DNA from: CAYMRB01 sp964392615
GTDB lineage: Bacteria > Planctomycetota > UBA8108
Direction of reading: 5' to 3'
DNA: 64,000 nucleotides
Assembly: GCA_964392615.1 (NCBI GenBank)
Contig: CAYMRB010000001.1
Coordinates: forward strand, 35,551-99,550
A program made the translations under genes and the position numbers. Each line of letters begins with the position of its first letter. Within the stretch, counting starts at the first letter, position 1. Positions 17,457 to 26,122 of the stretch are shown here, in pieces. The notes below the pieces were generated by a model that had not been told where the DNA came from, ran no database searches, and saw only the letters and a program-made list of their open reading frames with translations.

Positions 17457-20438
17457 ATGATCGGCACGCGGCCCCTTCGCTGTCTCCGCAACACCGCCCG
17501 GTTCGTCGTCGGAGCGTTCGCTCTGCTCGCGGCCGAGCTCGTCTCGGCGCAGCCGGCCTTTCCTCCCACGCTTCCCGGTGGCCTCAGCGTCGTCCGAGAT
17601 ACGTCGCCGCGGTTTCTGTCGGCGCCGGACGCGATTCGAAGCGACGTCGACGTCGCGACGACACCACCGACCGTCGACTTCCTCTATCTGCCGCAGCAGA
17701 CCTGCCCGGGCAACCCGTGGTCGGTCTGGGGTGACGGACTCGCGGTCGGCGATCTCTACTTCACCTCGATCGGCGACCACCGCGGACCGGAGGGCAACGC
17801 GTTCGTCTTCGAGTACGACGCCGCGAAGCGTTCGATCCGCACGCTCGTCGACCTGCGCGCCACGCTGAAGCTGCCGGCAGGCCACTACACGCCCGGGAAG
17901 ATCCACGGCCGCCTCGACCTCGGCGTCGACGGCTGGCTCTACTTCTCGACGCACCGCGGCTCGACGCGCGTCACGAACGATCGCTACCACTACCGCGGCG
18001 ATTGGATTCTGCGCCACCGTCCATCGACCGGACGCACCGAGGTGGTCGCCCACGCGCCCGTCGGCAAGCAGTGCATTCCCGCGAGCGTCCTCGATTCGCA
18101 GCGGCGAATCTTCTACGGCGGCACGGCAGCCGGCGACTTCGCCGACAAGCGCGTCCTGTTCTTCGCCTGGGACGTCGGTCGACGCGAGCTCCTGTACTCG
18201 GGCTACGACGGGCCGAGCCGCTATCTGATTCTCGCGCGCTCCGGGAAGGTCTACTGGGTCGGGAACGAGAGCGGCAAGCTGCGTCGGTGGGATCCCGACA
18301 CCGGCGGCGAGCCGGTCGCGCTCGCTGGCGAGATCGGTCTGCGCGCTGCCACGCGGGAGTCGCCACAGGGCGTCGTCTACACCGTCTCGCGCGACGGCCA
18401 GCTCTACGCGTTCGACGCGCGCAGCGAGAGGGTCCGCGCGCTCGGCTCGGCGGTCGTGGGCACGCAGAGCTACATCACGTCGATCGACGTCGATCCGACC
18501 GGACGCTGGCTGTACTACACGCCAGGTGCCCACGGCGGCGGCGAGCGTGATGGCGCGCCGGTTGTGCAATTCGACGTGACGACACGGCGCAAGAAGATCA
18601 TCGCCTTCCTGCATCCGTTCTATCGCGACGCGTACGGCTACACGCCGCTGGGCACGTTCGGCTCGGCGGTCGGGCCGCGCGGTGAACGCGTATTCATCAC
18701 GTGGAACGGCAACCGAGGCGGCCCCGATCGTCGCGGACGGCTGCAGTTCGACACGTGCGCGCTCACGGTCATCCACGTCCCGACAGTCGAGCGCGGCGCC
18801 GCTGAGATCGACGAAGCGCATCGCAGGACGGCTCCGACACCATCGCGACCTCCGCTCGAGTTTCGCGACGTCTGGCCGACGCTCGAGCCGACGCAGTTTC
18901 AGCGCGGCATGATGGGGCACGCCGCCGCGTGGGGCGATGTCGACGGTGACGGGCGGGTCGATCTTTTCGTCGGGACGTTCGCGGATCGCCCCGCGGCGGT
19001 GTACCGAGAGGGCGGCGCGGCGGGACCGGTGCCGAATCACCTCTTCCTGAACCGGGGCGACCGATTCGTGCCGGCCGGCTCCGAGACGGTCGCGTGGCAC
19101 GGCCGCGCGTCGGGCTGTGTTCTCGCCGATCTCGACAACGACGGCGATGCGGACCTCTACGTGACGAACAACGGTCGCCTCGGCGCGGCGAACCGCCTGT
19201 GGCGCAACGACGGCGGCCGCTTCACCGACGTCACCGATCGGGCCGGAGCGCCGATCTCGGAGCCGGAGTTCGCGCGCAGCGCGACGGCGGCGGACTTCGA
19301 TGGCGACGGAGTGCTCGACCTGGTCGTCGTCGCGACGGTCGGGAAGAGCGAGACTCGGTTCTTTCGCGGTCGCGGCGACCTGCGCTACGAAGCGTCGAAC
19401 GCGATTCCGGGAGACGCCTGCGGCCTCGGCGTCGCCGCAGCGGATCTCACGGACGATACGTGGCCGGATCTCCTCGTCGCCGGATCGAATCGGCTCTTCG
19501 TCAATCGCGGCGACGGGAGCTTTCGCGAAGCGGAGGAGTTCGGCTTCCGCGAGCAGCTCGTCGCGGAAGACCGCGCGCGTTCGTGCGGTGTCGCGATCGG
19601 CGACTTCGATCGCGACGGACACCAGGACATCGTCATCGGTCACCACACGAAGCGACCGTGGGCCGAACCGGTCGCGGTGCGTCTGCTGCGCAACGCAGGG
19701 TCGACACGTGCTCGAGTGCGGTTCGACGACGTGACCGAACGCGTCGGCATCGGCGCGATTCCGATGCGCGCGCCGCACGTCGAGCTGCGCGATTTCGACA
19801 ACGACGGCTGGCCCGACGTGTGGGCGTCGGCCGCGACGTTCCGGGACGGCCGCATCCATCCGGCGATCTGGCGCAGCACGGGTGCGACGCGCGGTCGCCT
19901 GCCGCGTTTCGAGGATACGGCCTTCGTCCACCGTCGCGACTTCCCCGACGCCGACGACTATCGCGCCGGCGAACGGACGGCCAGCTTCTACGAGCGCCTG
20001 GTCGCCAAGCGCAAAGCGATGTACTGGGCGCCGGGCCCGTCAGCGGACTTCGACGGCGACGGACGGCTCGACCTGTACCTCGCGAGCTGGTGGTCGAAGC
20101 TGCCATCGTTCCTCTTGCGCAACGAGACACGGGTCGATCGCACGCACCATTGGCTCGCCGTGCGCGTCACCGCGACGCGGCGCGGCGCGAATCGGTCCGG
20201 CATCGGCAGCGTCGTTCGAGCCTATCGCGTCGGCGAAGCCGGCGACGCGCGCGCGCTCCTCGCGTCGGAGGCGATCGCGACGGCCGAGGGCTACACGTCC
20301 GCTCGGCCGGCCATCGCTCACCTCGGGCTCGCGGGACATGCGCGCTGCGATATCGTGGTCACGCTGCCTTGCGGGAAAGGGAAGGTCGTGCGGTCGGATG
20401 TCGCGGTCGACCGCGTGCTCGAGGTCGTCGTCGACTGA
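17457..20438 (+). CDS. Secreted FG-GAP/VCBS-repeat protein with ASPIC/UnbV C-terminus
   Basis: A 993-residue exported protein with a signal peptide ending LVSAQP. Residues about 60-430 form a propeller-like region (LYFTSIGDHRGPEGN, GRWLYYTPGAHGG). Residues about 480-880 hold seven calcium-binding FG-GAP/VCBS repeats: DVDGDGRVDL, DLDNDGDADL, DFDGDGVLDL, DLTDDTWPDL, DFDRDGHQDI, DFDNDGWPDV and DFDGDGRLDL. The last 100 residues, with RRGANRSGIGSVVRAY and EGYTSARPAIAHLGL, match the ASPIC/UnbV domain. Such proteins are abundant in Planctomycetota and are thought to be surface or periplasmic binding proteins; no catalytic role is established. The fourth repeat has lost some calcium-binding Asp positions. 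The upstream neighbour is the anchored repeat protein. Confidence 0.93.
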   Translation: MIGTRPLRCLRNTARFVVGAFALLAAELVSAQPAFPPTLPGGLSVVRDTSPRFLSAPDAIRSDVDVATTPPTVDFLYLPQQTCPGNPWSVWGDGLAVGDLYFTSIGDHRGPEGNAFVFEYDAAKRSIRTLVDLRATLKLPAGHYTPGKIHGRLDLGVDGWLYFSTHRGSTRVTNDRYHYRGDWILRHRPSTGRTEVVAHAPVGKQCIPASVLDSQRRIFYGGTAAGDFADKRVLFFAWDVGRRELLYSGYDGPSRYLILARSGKVYWVGNESGKLRRWDPDTGGEPVALAGEIGLRAATRESPQGVVYTVSRDGQLYAFDARSERVRALGSAVVGTQSYITSIDVDPTGRWLYYTPGAHGGGERDGAPVVQFDVTTRRKKIIAFLHPFYRDAYGYTPLGTFGSAVGPRGERVFITWNGNRGGPDRRGRLQFDTCALTVIHVPTVERGAAEIDEAHRRTAPTPSRPPLEFRDVWPTLEPTQFQRGMMGHAAAWGDVDGDGRVDLFVGTFADRPAAVYREGGAAGPVPNHLFLNRGDRFVPAGSETVAWHGRASGCVLADLDNDGDADLYVTNNGRLGAANRLWRNDGGRFTDVTDRAGAPISEPEFARSATAADFDGDGVLDLVVVATVGKSETRFFRGRGDLRYEASNAIPGDACGLGVAAADLTDDTWPDLLVAGSNRLFVNRGDGSFREAEEFGFREQLVAEDRARSCGVAIGDFDRDGHQDIVIGHHTKRPWAEPVAVRLLRNAGSTRARVRFDDVTERVGIGAIPMRAPHVELRDFDNDGWPDVWASAATFRDGRIHPAIWRSTGATRGRLPRFEDTAFVHRRDFPDADDYRAGERTASFYERLVAKRKAMYWAPGPSADFDGDGRLDLYLASWWSKLPSFLLRNETRVDRTHHWLAVRVTATRRGANRSGIGSVVRAYRVGEAGDARALLASEAIATAEGYTSARPAIAHLGLAGHARCDIVVTLPCGKGKVVRSDVAVDRVLEVVVD

Positions 20439-20578
20439 GAGCTGCCGACCCCGCGCACGACCGACCACTTCATCTCCGGTCCCCGTCGGGATAGAACTGA
20501 GGTGCGGTCGATGCTCTCGCTCGCTACGCGAGTGCACTCGACGTGCGTACGCCCACCAAGTCGTACAGGAGCACCGCC

Positions 20579-21856
20579 ATGCTGCTCGACCGAGTCACCG
20601 CCGCGATCACCGTTCTCGCTATCACGGGGGCCGCGGCCGGCCCCGGACGCGACCTTCGCGCGGCTCAAGAGAATCCTCTCTCCAAGCCGTCCGGCTCCGC
20701 CGCGGAGCGTACAGTCGAATCCTACCCCGGGCTCTATGAGGGACGAGAGATCACCGTCCGGCTCCAGCTGGCGGGCGGGGAGTTCCGGGGCGCTCTCATC
20801 TTCCGCGGACAGAGCTATCCCCTCGAGGCGAGTCGCGCGTCCGACGGCGTCGTCGGGACCTTCCGGGTCGACGATCGATCGTTCGGCTTTCGGGCCGCCA
20901 TCGACGGCAAGGCGATGACGCTCGAGAGCGGTGGATCGACCTACGAGCTCGAGAAGAAAGGGGCCGACCGCGACGGTGCGGGCAAGACGATCGCCAAGTC
21001 GAAGGGCAATCCGCTGTTCAGGAGCGGCAAGGTCTACAAGCACCGCTTGGGATTCACGTTCCGCTACCCGCGCGATTGGTCGGTTCGCGAGGAGGCGGCT
21101 GTCGGCGGCGTCCTGCTGACGCCACCCGGACAGGCGATGGGGCTTCAGGGTCCCGAGGAGTACTACATCCTGGGCGGAACGCCCGCGCCGGGAATCGAGC
21201 GCAGTGACGATCCTCAGGTCGTTCAGCACATCGACACGTTCGCCGCCAGCATGCTGCCCTTCCTGCGCAGAACAGGCAAACCGCAGGCGATCGCGTCCGG
21301 TCGCGGTCGCGGCAGCCTGCTGATCTACGACGGCAGGAGCCCGGAGGGCCACGACGCTCGCGCCCGCGTGAGCGTCTGCCTGATCGAGGGCTACGGCATC
21401 ACGTTCACGGCACTCGGGGTCAAGAAGCACGTCGAGAAGCGAAAGAAGACCGTCCAGCAGATGTTCGAGACCTTCGGCTTCGCCGAGGCCGAGAAGGACC
21501 CGAAGCTCGTGGGGATCTGGTTCTCCGAGTCGTTCTCTTCCGCCAAGGCAGGGAAGAGCTCTCTCAACACGACGACGAAGATGACCATGGTGCTGCGCAA
21601 GGACGGCCAGTTCGCCCGCATCAGTCGCTTCCTCGCTTCCGGCGAGACGCAGCACGGAACCTACTCGATCGACACGGGCGCCGAGAACTTCAAGAGCGAC
21701 GGCCGCTGGTGTGCGAAGAACGGTTCCCTCTCGCTGATTTGGAACGACGGCGACTTCAGCGAGTACAAGTATCACGTCCAGGGAACACCGGGGAGTCGGG
21801 ATCTGCTCCTGACGTGGGGAGACGGCAACAAGGAGCTCTGGCAGGATCAGAGGTAG
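20579..21856 (+). CDS. Secreted protein of unknown function
   Basis: A 425-residue exported protein. The start at ATG 20579 is preferred because AGGAG at 20567-20571 lies seven bases upstream and the protein then begins with a normal signal peptide (LLDRVTAAITVLAITGAAAG). I do not recognise a named family for the whole protein. Residues about 45-110 resemble a small beta-barrel (GLYEGREITVRLQL, RGALIFRGQSYPLEA). Residues about 155-300 begin HRLGFTFRYPRDWSVREE, a pattern found in PsbP/DUF1795-like lipoproteins. The C-terminal 110 residues again look like a lipocalin-type beta-barrel (KLVGIWFSES, GTYSIDTG, DLLLTWGDGNKELW). No catalytic motif was seen. It sits between the UnbV-type gene and the flavoprotein gene; functional links are not evident. 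Confidence 0.85.
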   Translation: MLLDRVTAAITVLAITGAAAGPGRDLRAAQENPLSKPSGSAAERTVESYPGLYEGREITVRLQLAGGEFRGALIFRGQSYPLEASRASDGVVGTFRVDDRSFGFRAAIDGKAMTLESGGSTYELEKKGADRDGAGKTIAKSKGNPLFRSGKVYKHRLGFTFRYPRDWSVREEAAVGGVLLTPPGQAMGLQGPEEYYILGGTPAPGIERSDDPQVVQHIDTFAASMLPFLRRTGKPQAIASGRGRGSLLIYDGRSPEGHDARARVSVCLIEGYGITFTALGVKKHVEKRKKTVQQMFETFGFAEAEKDPKLVGIWFSESFSSAKAGKSSLNTTTKMTMVLRKDGQFARISRFLASGETQHGTYSIDTGAENFKSDGRWCAKNGSLSLIWNDGDFSEYKYHVQGTPGSRDLLLTWGDGNKELWQDQR

Positions 21857-21920
21857 GCGATCGGTTCGCGGCGCGTTCCGCGAGTCATCGGCAACCAGCG
21901 GGCGAAACGAGGAATAGACG

Positions 21921-23282
21921 ATGAAGCGACGCATCCGCCGACGGAATTGGCTGCGCATGGTGGGGCTGTCGGGCGCAGCGGCGGCTCTCGGGCTCGTTCG
22001 GCCTCAGGGGGCCCGTGCCCAGGACTCGAGCGGGTTCGAGAGCTCGATCATCGCCGACCGCGAAGTGCAGGCGAATCGCGCCAGTCCGGTGCTCGTCGAC
22101 GGCAAGGTCGTCCAGCCTCAATGCCAGCTTCCCGTCTTGCACACGACGGACGTCCTGGTCGTCGGAGGTGGACCCGCTGGTGTGTGCGCCGCGATCGCCG
22201 CGAAACGAGCCGGCGCCGATGTCACGATCGTCGAGAGATACGGCCACTTCGGCGGCCTGTGGACCGGCGGCCTGGTCCTGCTCGTCATCGGGCACATCGT
22301 CAAGGGAGGCAAGCAGGTCTGTCAGGGCATCGGCGAAGAGATGATGCGGCGCCTCGACAAGCTCGACGGCGCGATCATCGATCGTCGGCCCGGCGTCGCA
22401 CCGACGGTCGACGCCGAGGCGGTCAAGTATCTGATGGTCGAAATGGTCGAGGAGGCCGGCATCAAGGTCTTCCTGCACTGCTGGGGGGCTGACGCGATCG
22501 TCAACGGCAACGCCGTGGAAGGAGCCGTTTTCGAGAGCAAGTCGGGACGCCTGGCGATACTCGCGAAGAACGTCATCGACGCGACCGGCGACGGCGACGT
22601 GTTCGCAGCGGCCGGGGCCGAGTACCAACGCCGCTCGCACAACGTGGGGCTGGTGACGCGTATCGGCAACCTCGACCGTGTCGATCGGCAGGCGGCCAGC
22701 AAGGCGGACCGCAAGCCGCGGCACCTCGGCAGGCGAACGCCCGTGCCCGGCGTCAACTGGGTCAACATGCACGGCCCCGAAGTCGACGGACTGGACGTCG
22801 AGGTGCTGACGCGCATGGAGATGAACCACCGCAAGTTCATCTGGCGCAATATGCAGAAGACGCGCAGCGCGCCGGGCTACGACAAGGTCTACCTGATGGA
22901 GACCGCACCGCAATTGGGCGTGCGCATCACGCGAGTCCTGCAGGGCTTGGCCACCGTGACGTCGAAGGACCTGAAGGCGAATCGGACGTTCCCGGATGTG
23001 ATCGGCGTGGGCGGCGCGTCCGCAGGGCAGCACCAGGAGTGGCAGATACCGTACGGCGCTCTCGTGCCGGAGAAGGTCGATCGACTGCTCGTTGCCGGCC
23101 GGTGCATCAGCGCGGAGATGCGCATGGCGGATCTCGTGCGGCTGATCCCGAACTGCTTCGTGACCGGACAGGCTGCGGGCGTCGCCGCAGCGGTGGCGAC
23201 GCGGGCCGGTTGTCTGCCCCGGCAAGTCGAGGTGCCCGAGGTGCAGAAGATTCTGCGCCAGCAGGAGGCGTACCTCGGTTGA
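21921..23282 (+). CDS. Tat-exported FAD-dependent oxidoreductase
   Basis: A 453-residue flavoprotein of the FAD_oxidored (PF12831-like) family. The N-terminus MKRRIRRRNWLRMVGLSGAA carries a twin-arginine signal, so the folded FAD-loaded enzyme should be exported. The dinucleotide-binding motif GGGPAGVCAA lies at about residues 82-91, with the acidic ribose-binding residue in VTIVER at 101-106 and a flavin-contact HFGGLWTGG after it. The C-terminal FAD loop is RLLVAGRCISAEMRMADLVR, then GQAAGVAAA. The next gene, for a NapH-like iron-sulfur membrane protein, overlaps the stop codon by four bases, so the two are translationally coupled. The pair probably moves electrons between a membrane Fe-S carrier and a periplasmic substrate. 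The substrate is unknown. Confidence 0.92.
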   Translation: MKRRIRRRNWLRMVGLSGAAAALGLVRPQGARAQDSSGFESSIIADREVQANRASPVLVDGKVVQPQCQLPVLHTTDVLVVGGGPAGVCAAIAAKRAGADVTIVERYGHFGGLWTGGLVLLVIGHIVKGGKQVCQGIGEEMMRRLDKLDGAIIDRRPGVAPTVDAEAVKYLMVEMVEEAGIKVFLHCWGADAIVNGNAVEGAVFESKSGRLAILAKNVIDATGDGDVFAAAGAEYQRRSHNVGLVTRIGNLDRVDRQAASKADRKPRHLGRRTPVPGVNWVNMHGPEVDGLDVEVLTRMEMNHRKFIWRNMQKTRSAPGYDKVYLMETAPQLGVRITRVLQGLATVTSKDLKANRTFPDVIGVGGASAGQHQEWQIPYGALVPEKVDRLLVAGRCISAEMRMADLVRLIPNCFVTGQAAGVAAAVATRAGCLPRQVEVPEVQKILRQQEAYLG

Positions 23283-24553
23283 GCGCGTCTGCCGTCGATC
23301 CGGCTCCTGAGTCGCGACCCGAGTCGTCCCCGTCCGGCGAACGGCGCCGCCGATCGACGCAGCGCTACTTGCATGGCGTCCTCCTCGTCGCGGCGGTGTT
23401 GCTGCTGGTGCCGCTACCGAACGCGGAGGAGCTCCTCGTCGTCGTCCCCGCGCTGAGCCCGTTCGTCGCGACGGCGTCGATTCTCGCCACGCATTCGCTG
23501 CAACTCGCGACCTGGATCGGGCTGACGGTCGGCGTGATCACGCTCGCGCGCCACCGCTGGTTCTGTCGCTGGATCTGTCCGACGGGCACTTGCGCGGACT
23601 ACGCGATGAAGCTCGGCATCCGGATGCGTCGCCCGCGTTCGCGGTTGCCGCCCATCGGACAGTGGATCGCGATCATGACGCTGGTCGGAGCCATCCTCGG
23701 CTATCCACTGCTCTTGTGGCTCGATCCACTCGCGTTGCTCAGCGCGGCCGTCGGTCTGCCGAGGATCGCGACGAGCCCGGAGGTCGGCTTCGGCGCCACG
23801 GGGTTCGCGGCGGTCCTGCTCCTGAGCTTCGCGTGGCCGGGCGCATGGTGCCACCGCGTGTGTCCGCTCGGCGCGTTTCAGGATCTGCTCTTCCGATTCG
23901 TGCGAGCGATTCGAAGGCTCTTCCGCTCGAATCGGCGCGCGGGAAGCGCGACGCCACATGGCTGGACGCGGCGCGTCGTGTTGGGGGCGGCGTTCGGCGG
24001 TGCGTGGGCCGCGCTGACGAAATCGCTATGCCACTCGGCACCGACTCCCTTGCGCCCGCCCGGGGCCGTCGACGAGATCCGCTTCCGCGGGCTCTGCATC
24101 CGCTGCGGCAGTTGTCAGCGTGCCTGCCCGACCGACATCATCCGGCCGGATACCGGCGGACACGGAGTGTCGAGCCTGCTGACGCCGCGGCTCGAGTTCG
24201 ACGAGAGCTACTGCCGCGAGGACTGCGTGCAATGCACGGACGTCTGCCCGAGCGGCGCCCTGACGCCCGTCGCCGTCGCGGCGAAGCAACACGCCGCGAT
24301 CGGATGGCCACACGTCGACATGGATCTCTGCCTCCTCGGCGACGATCGCGACTGCCGCGTGTGCCGCAATAGCTGTCCGTTCGAGGCGATCCGGCTCGTG
24401 TTCTCCGAGGAGGAGTACACGCTGACGCCGCAGATCGACCCTGAGCGCTGTCCGGGGTGTGGAGCGTGTGAGATCGCCTGTCCGACCGAACCGACGAAGG
24501 CGATCTTGATTCGCCCGGTGAGCGTCGAGCCCCCGTCCGAGCCGTCTGCGTAG
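23279..24553 (+). CDS. NapH/NosR/CcoG-like polytopic membrane iron-sulfur protein
   Basis: A protein of 424 residues. The start is a TTG at 23279 that overlaps the flavoprotein stop as TTGA; an open frame extending to 23039 overlaps that gene deeply and is rejected. It has four or five membrane helices and the two membrane-proximal motifs CRWICPTGTC and CHRVCPLGAF typical of NapH/NosR/CcoG. Further cysteine clusters follow: CIRCGSCQRACP, CREDCVQCTDVCP, CLLGDDRDCRVCRNSCP and CPGCGACEIACP, enough for three or four [4Fe-4S] clusters. Such proteins carry electrons from the quinol pool or from ferredoxin to exported oxidoreductases. Coupling with the Tat-exported flavoprotein implies that this is its electron donor or acceptor. 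Confidence 0.9.
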   Translation: MSASAVDPAPESRPESSPSGERRRRSTQRYLHGVLLVAAVLLLVPLPNAEELLVVVPALSPFVATASILATHSLQLATWIGLTVGVITLARHRWFCRWICPTGTCADYAMKLGIRMRRPRSRLPPIGQWIAIMTLVGAILGYPLLLWLDPLALLSAAVGLPRIATSPEVGFGATGFAAVLLLSFAWPGAWCHRVCPLGAFQDLLFRFVRAIRRLFRSNRRAGSATPHGWTRRVVLGAAFGGAWAALTKSLCHSAPTPLRPPGAVDEIRFRGLCIRCGSCQRACPTDIIRPDTGGHGVSSLLTPRLEFDESYCREDCVQCTDVCPSGALTPVAVAAKQHAAIGWPHVDMDLCLLGDDRDCRVCRNSCPFEAIRLVFSEEEYTLTPQIDPERCPGCGACEIACPTEPTKAILIRPVSVEPPSEPSA

Positions 24554-24815
24554 CAGCAATCGGGATTCGCCACCGGCCCGCGGATCGGGGAGGGTGCGCT
24601 GCCAGCTCGTGGGCGGATTGCGTGAGATGCGGCAGCGCTGGATGTCGCCTCCCCATCCAGAACGGCGTGACGGCAGGTGAGAGCCATCGCGGCCTCGGTG
24701 CCGGTGTCCGGCGGCGAGGGCTTCCGAGCCCTGCTGGCGACATCGGCCGGCGTCCGTCCGGTGTGCACCCGAGCGCGACGTCGGACGGTGGGCTCCGCGC
24801 CCGCAAGGAGGAACC
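24554..24815. other. 262-base intergenic region before the Tc-like locus
   Basis: No gene seen. A small hairpin with a 7-bp stem is formed by 24638-24644 and 24654-24660. A good ribosome-binding site (AAGGAGG) lies just upstream of the 24816 start. The region should contain the promoter of the 24816-57265 gene group, but no promoter boxes or known riboswitch core could be recognised. Confidence 0.5.
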
Positions 24816-26060
24816 ATGGGACGAAGATGCTGTCAGGCGCTCCTGTTGGCGCTTTTCCCGAGCTTGCCACTTCTGTCCCAGGACGCCTCGCTGCAACTCG
24901 GGACCGATCAGGGTGGGTTCGGCGAACGAGTCGAGATCCCCCTCAGGATCTCCGCGGATGACTCGATCGACGGCTTCACGATCGCCGTCGACTGGAGCGA
25001 GGGCACCGGGATCGAGCTGCGCGATCTCGCCGTGGAGGCGGACGACCCGGACATCCTGGTGTTCGAGCACGTCGCAGAGGTGACGGACCACCGCATGATC
25101 TACGCGGTCGCGGGGCTCGACGTGCTGCAGCCGGGAGAGGACATCCTGCTCGCGACGCTGGTGATCGAATGCCAGCCGGGACCCACGGCGACGAGGACGG
25201 AGCTCGTCTTCCGGGACGACGTCTACTCGATCGTGCCGGGCGCTCCACCGATCGCGAACACCGTCCTGCTCGCCGACGGCTCTGAGCTCACCCGAGGCGC
25301 GGGGCTCGAGCTCGTCAACGGCGAGGTCATCAGCGTCGGACCAGAGGCCTGCGACGACGGCGCCGACAACGACCTGGACGGCCTGACCGACTGCGACGAC
25401 CCGGACTGCGCACCCAGCTGTCCGGAGACGGCCTGCGACGACTGCGAGGTCGGTACTCTGGAATGCGGCGGCTCTGTCGAGGGTGAGCTCACTCCCGAGG
25501 ATTGCCAGCTCGCAGACGAAACCTACGTCGACGTCTACCGACTCGAGGTGTCCACTCCGGGCCCCGTGCGGATCGAGATGCACGCCCAAGGGCTCACTGA
25601 CACCGTCCTCGCGCTCGCGGATGCGAGCTGCGAGACGATCGCGCAGAACGACGACTGCGAGCCCGACAATCTGCAGCGCTCCTGCATCCGTCTGCCCGAG
25701 CTCGCACCCGGGACGTACTACGTCATCGCGTCGAGCGTCGAGCCGGAGCAGGGTGGATACCGCATCGACGTGCGGTGCCCCATCCCCTTCCGCCGTGCCG
25801 ACACCAACGCGAACGGCGTCTTGGACATCTCCGACGCGGTGCTGTTCCTGGGATACCTGTTCCTGGGATCCCCTACCGAGCTGCCCTGCCTGGACGCCGT
25901 CGATACCGACGACAGCGGCATCCTGAATCTCTCCGACGCCATCCTGCCTCTGAACTTCCTGTTTCTCGGGGGTGACCCGCCGCGGCCGCCCTTTCCCGAT
26001 TGCGGGCCGGACTTGACTGAAGACGCACTGGGTTGTGACGCCTTCGAGGTCTGCTCATGA
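24816..26060 (+). CDS. Secreted cohesin-like / prepeptidase-like / dockerin protein
   Basis: A 414-residue exported protein with signal peptide (residues 1-22, LLLALFPSLPLLSQ). Residues about 22-180 have the sequence character of a cohesin-type beta-sandwich (ERVEIPLRISADDSIDGFTI). Residues 180-205 form an Asp/Cys-rich calcium-type linker (DNDLDGLTDCDDPDC). Residues about 208-325 form a prepeptidase C-terminal-like domain beginning DCEVGTLECGGSVEGELTPE, which is also found at the N-terminus of the giant protein at 29114. Residues 326-400 contain a planctomycete-type dockerin repeat pair (DTNANGVLDISDAVLFLGYL and DTDDSGILNLSDAILPLNFL). Cohesin-dockerin pairs dock secreted proteins together, so this could organise an extracellular complex. 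The start has a strong ribosome-binding site, AAGGAGG. Confidence 0.88.
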   Translation: MGRRCCQALLLALFPSLPLLSQDASLQLGTDQGGFGERVEIPLRISADDSIDGFTIAVDWSEGTGIELRDLAVEADDPDILVFEHVAEVTDHRMIYAVAGLDVLQPGEDILLATLVIECQPGPTATRTELVFRDDVYSIVPGAPPIANTVLLADGSELTRGAGLELVNGEVISVGPEACDDGADNDLDGLTDCDDPDCAPSCPETACDDCEVGTLECGGSVEGELTPEDCQLADETYVDVYRLEVSTPGPVRIEMHAQGLTDTVLALADASCETIAQNDDCEPDNLQRSCIRLPELAPGTYYVIASSVEPEQGGYRIDVRCPIPFRRADTNANGVLDISDAVLFLGYLFLGSPTELPCLDAVDTDDSGILNLSDAILPLNFLFLGGDPPRPPFPDCGPDLTEDALGCDAFEVCS

Positions 26061-26122
26061 CCGCGAGCAGCTTCGAGCCGATCGAGCCGCGTTCAGCACA
26101 GCGAACAAGGGACGTGAAAACC

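Noticed and set aside
15912..19931. 1339-codon minus-strand open frame
   Set aside because: Antisense to two well-supported genes; no recognisable motif.
24554..24815. Possible riboswitch before the Tc-like locus
   Set aside because: A short hairpin exists, but no conserved core of the c-di-GMP, cobalamin, SAM or Moco classes could be matched.
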